From an uncultured cyanobacterium (lineage in GTDB: Bacteria > Cyanobacteriota > Cyanobacteriia > Cyanobacteriales > Microcystaceae): a stretch of 48,058 nucleotides of DNA. Shown here piece by piece: positions 46,950 to 48,058 of the stretch. The position numbers and the translations under genes were made by a program. The number at the start of each line of letters is the position of its first letter. Position 1 is the first letter of the stretch. The notes under the pieces are model-generated. The model did no database searches. It saw only the letters and a list, made by a program, of their open reading frames with translations, and was not told where the DNA came from. The DNA lies in NCBI GenBank assembly GCA_903869185.1, contig CAIPYC010000165.1, positions 1-48,058 of the forward strand. Reading direction: 5' to 3'.

Positions 46950-47484
46950 TACATACCAACTTACCCAACAAATCCACCAGCAAGTCCATAGGATTGCTGA
47001 GGAGAAGGGGATAAAATTTGAGATAGAAAATTATAAATATTTGTACCCGAAAGATAAATTTTCCTTTAAAGACCAAAGAACAATATTAGATGAAGATGAC
47101 AACTTTTATCTTTCGTATAGATATAACGAAGAAGGCTACTCACCTACCCCTTTAATAGATAGTGAAAAACAAATCAAACAAATCTTGGTGGCGGTAAAAA
47201 ATATTTTGGGGCTGAATGTTGATTGGAGTGTTATTAAAAGAGATTTAAAATTATTGCAATTTGTATCAATCTCTACTGATTTTTCAACATTTTATCTAAA
47301 TGAGGTTAATTCTAAAGTTTATGCATTTGGCAAGAAATCATATTTAGAAGGTCGAATTCAAGCCCTTAAAGAATCACAAGCCGAAGCCCTTTGCCAAAAA
47401 TGGCTAGATGGTTTAGAGCCAATGTTTGAAACCAACCCAGACCAAGTTTTGGGTGAACTTTTAGAAATTTTAAAAGGAATTTAA
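46942..47484 (+). CDS. hypothetical protein, 180 aa
   Basis: The N-terminal helix (LTQQIHQQVHRIAEEKGIKF) precedes a Tyr-rich middle and a helical end (EALCQKWLDGLEPMFETN). No motif, no membrane segment. Starts in the ATGTCTAA junction of the previous gene. Confidence 0.65.
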   Translation: MSNTYQLTQQIHQQVHRIAEEKGIKFEIENYKYLYPKDKFSFKDQRTILDEDDNFYLSYRYNEEGYSPTPLIDSEKQIKQILVAVKNILGLNVDWSVIKRDLKLLQFVSISTDFSTFYLNEVNSKVYAFGKKSYLEGRIQALKESQAEALCQKWLDGLEPMFETNPDQVLGELLEILKGI

Positions 47485-47492
47485 TTATTTAT

Positions 47493-47978
47493 ATGTCTAC
47501 AAGAAGCCTTACCAAAATAATACTTAACAACCAAGTTAAAGTTGCTCAATATGGTCAATATGATGGCAATTTAACTGGAGCTGGTTCAATAATTGCTAAT
47601 TTTATATCAGAAAATTTAAACAAGGATTGGAAATTAGAAAGATTTAAAGAGTTGGTAAATAATTTAATACCAATTACAGATAGGGAAACACTCTTTAAAT
47701 TAATTAAAGAGAAATGGTCAAACCAAAGTCTACCTGATGCTTTTGTAGTCGAAACTGGTGCAGAAATTTTAAATATTATCAATGATCACTTAACAGACTA
47801 TGTTTTTTTAACACCAGAATTTGAAAAAGATTTTTTGTGTGAATTTTGTTATACAATTAATTTAGACAACGAAACTGTAAAAGTAAATAATTCAACAGAA
47901 ATACCCTTTGAATTATGGACTAATAGTTTGCTTGAAGTGGTAGAAAATGTAAATTTAGAAATTTTAAAATCAATATAA
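47493..47978 (+). CDS. hypothetical phage protein, 161 aa
   Basis: Begins MSTRSLTKIILNNQVKVA and contains QYGQYDGNLTGAGSIIANF. This resembles a widespread family of phage proteins that start MSTRS...YxQYDGYPxG. The function of that family is unknown. The last 56 bases of the gene are repeated at the beginning of the window. Confidence 0.65.
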   Translation: MSTRSLTKIILNNQVKVAQYGQYDGNLTGAGSIIANFISENLNKDWKLERFKELVNNLIPITDRETLFKLIKEKWSNQSLPDAFVVETGAEILNIINDHLTDYVFLTPEFEKDFLCEFCYTINLDNETVKVNNSTEIPFELWTNSLLEVVENVNLEILKSI

Positions 47979-48058
47979 ATATATGTCAGCATGGATTAAA
48001 ATTGGAATACCTGATAAACATTTTACCAGTGTTAAAAGGTCAAAGGATACAAACGCTC
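47923..48058. repeat. terminal direct repeat, right copy
   Basis: Identical to bases 1-136. It includes the ATG (47983) of the gene annotated at 61-537, which is truncated here only because the window ends. Confidence 0.95.

Noticed and set aside
1-48058. TGA read as Gly or Trp, as in some CPR bacteria and their phages
   Set aside because: TGA closes several genes in ATGA or ATGACTGA overlaps (13169, 20307, 20116, 32185, 1517-1519), and reading through would produce fusions across gene boundaries.

Overview
The window is a complete circular genome of about 47.9 kb, most likely a temperate HK97-type siphovirus. The last 136 bases repeat the first 136 exactly, so the non-redundant circle is 47,922 bp. 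It carries a complete head, neck and tail gene set with a tape measure and no sheath gene, a CHAP endolysin, both terminase subunits and a large serine integrase. The sequence is AT-rich. Genes use the standard code: TAA and TAG dominate, and TGA stops occur in ATGA overlaps. Gene starts almost never have a Shine-Dalgarno sequence. The clearest promoters are sigma70-like (TTGACA, 16-18 bp, TATAAT/TATTCT/TACTAT), which argues against a Bacteroidota host. The NYN protein, the EgtD-like methyltransferase with its extra N-terminal domain and the serine-rich secreted protein remind me of mobile elements of Patescibacteria (CPR). That host assignment is inference.

Layout. The structural block is on the minus strand and is transcribed from about 30.8 kb down to 4.0 kb: small early or replication-linked genes, ATP-grasp protein, RusA-like resolvase, TerS, TerL, receptor-binding or fibre genes, CHAP lysin and holin candidates, portal-MuF fusion, protease-scaffold fusion, HK97 capsid, neck genes, tail tube, tail chaperones with a -1 frameshift, tape measure, distal tail protein, and a 1100-residue DUF2341-LamG tail-tip protein. 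Upstream of it (30.8-33.1 kb, minus) is a replication/regulation block: a winged-helix initiator-like protein with three iteron-like repeats inside its gene, a small HTH protein, an antirepressor-like protein and a 62-residue protein. A plus-strand accessory/early operon starts at about 40.7 kb from a strong promoter and a structured leader. It runs through RecT-like, macro-pentapeptide, YopX and many small unknown genes, crosses the contig ends and finishes with the serine integrase (1.9-3.6 kb) and a serine-rich secreted protein.

The most unusual region is 33.1-40.7 kb. It holds a two-gene membrane-protein module between perfect 24-bp inverted repeats, a short promoter-terminator RNA unit, and an NYN nuclease gene. 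It also holds a 2.45-kb IS1595-type transposon with perfect 24-bp terminal inverted repeats. That transposon carries a Dam-type methyltransferase and a PD-(D/E)XK nuclease as passengers, which is a mobile restriction-modification unit. After it come a truncated gene, an EgtD-like methyltransferase gene, an unknown 289-residue protein gene, and a divergent structured RNA candidate ending in a strong terminator. Hairpin-plus-TTTTACAGCTKGG leader elements recur at the two module promoters, each with a complementary partner at the far end of its module.
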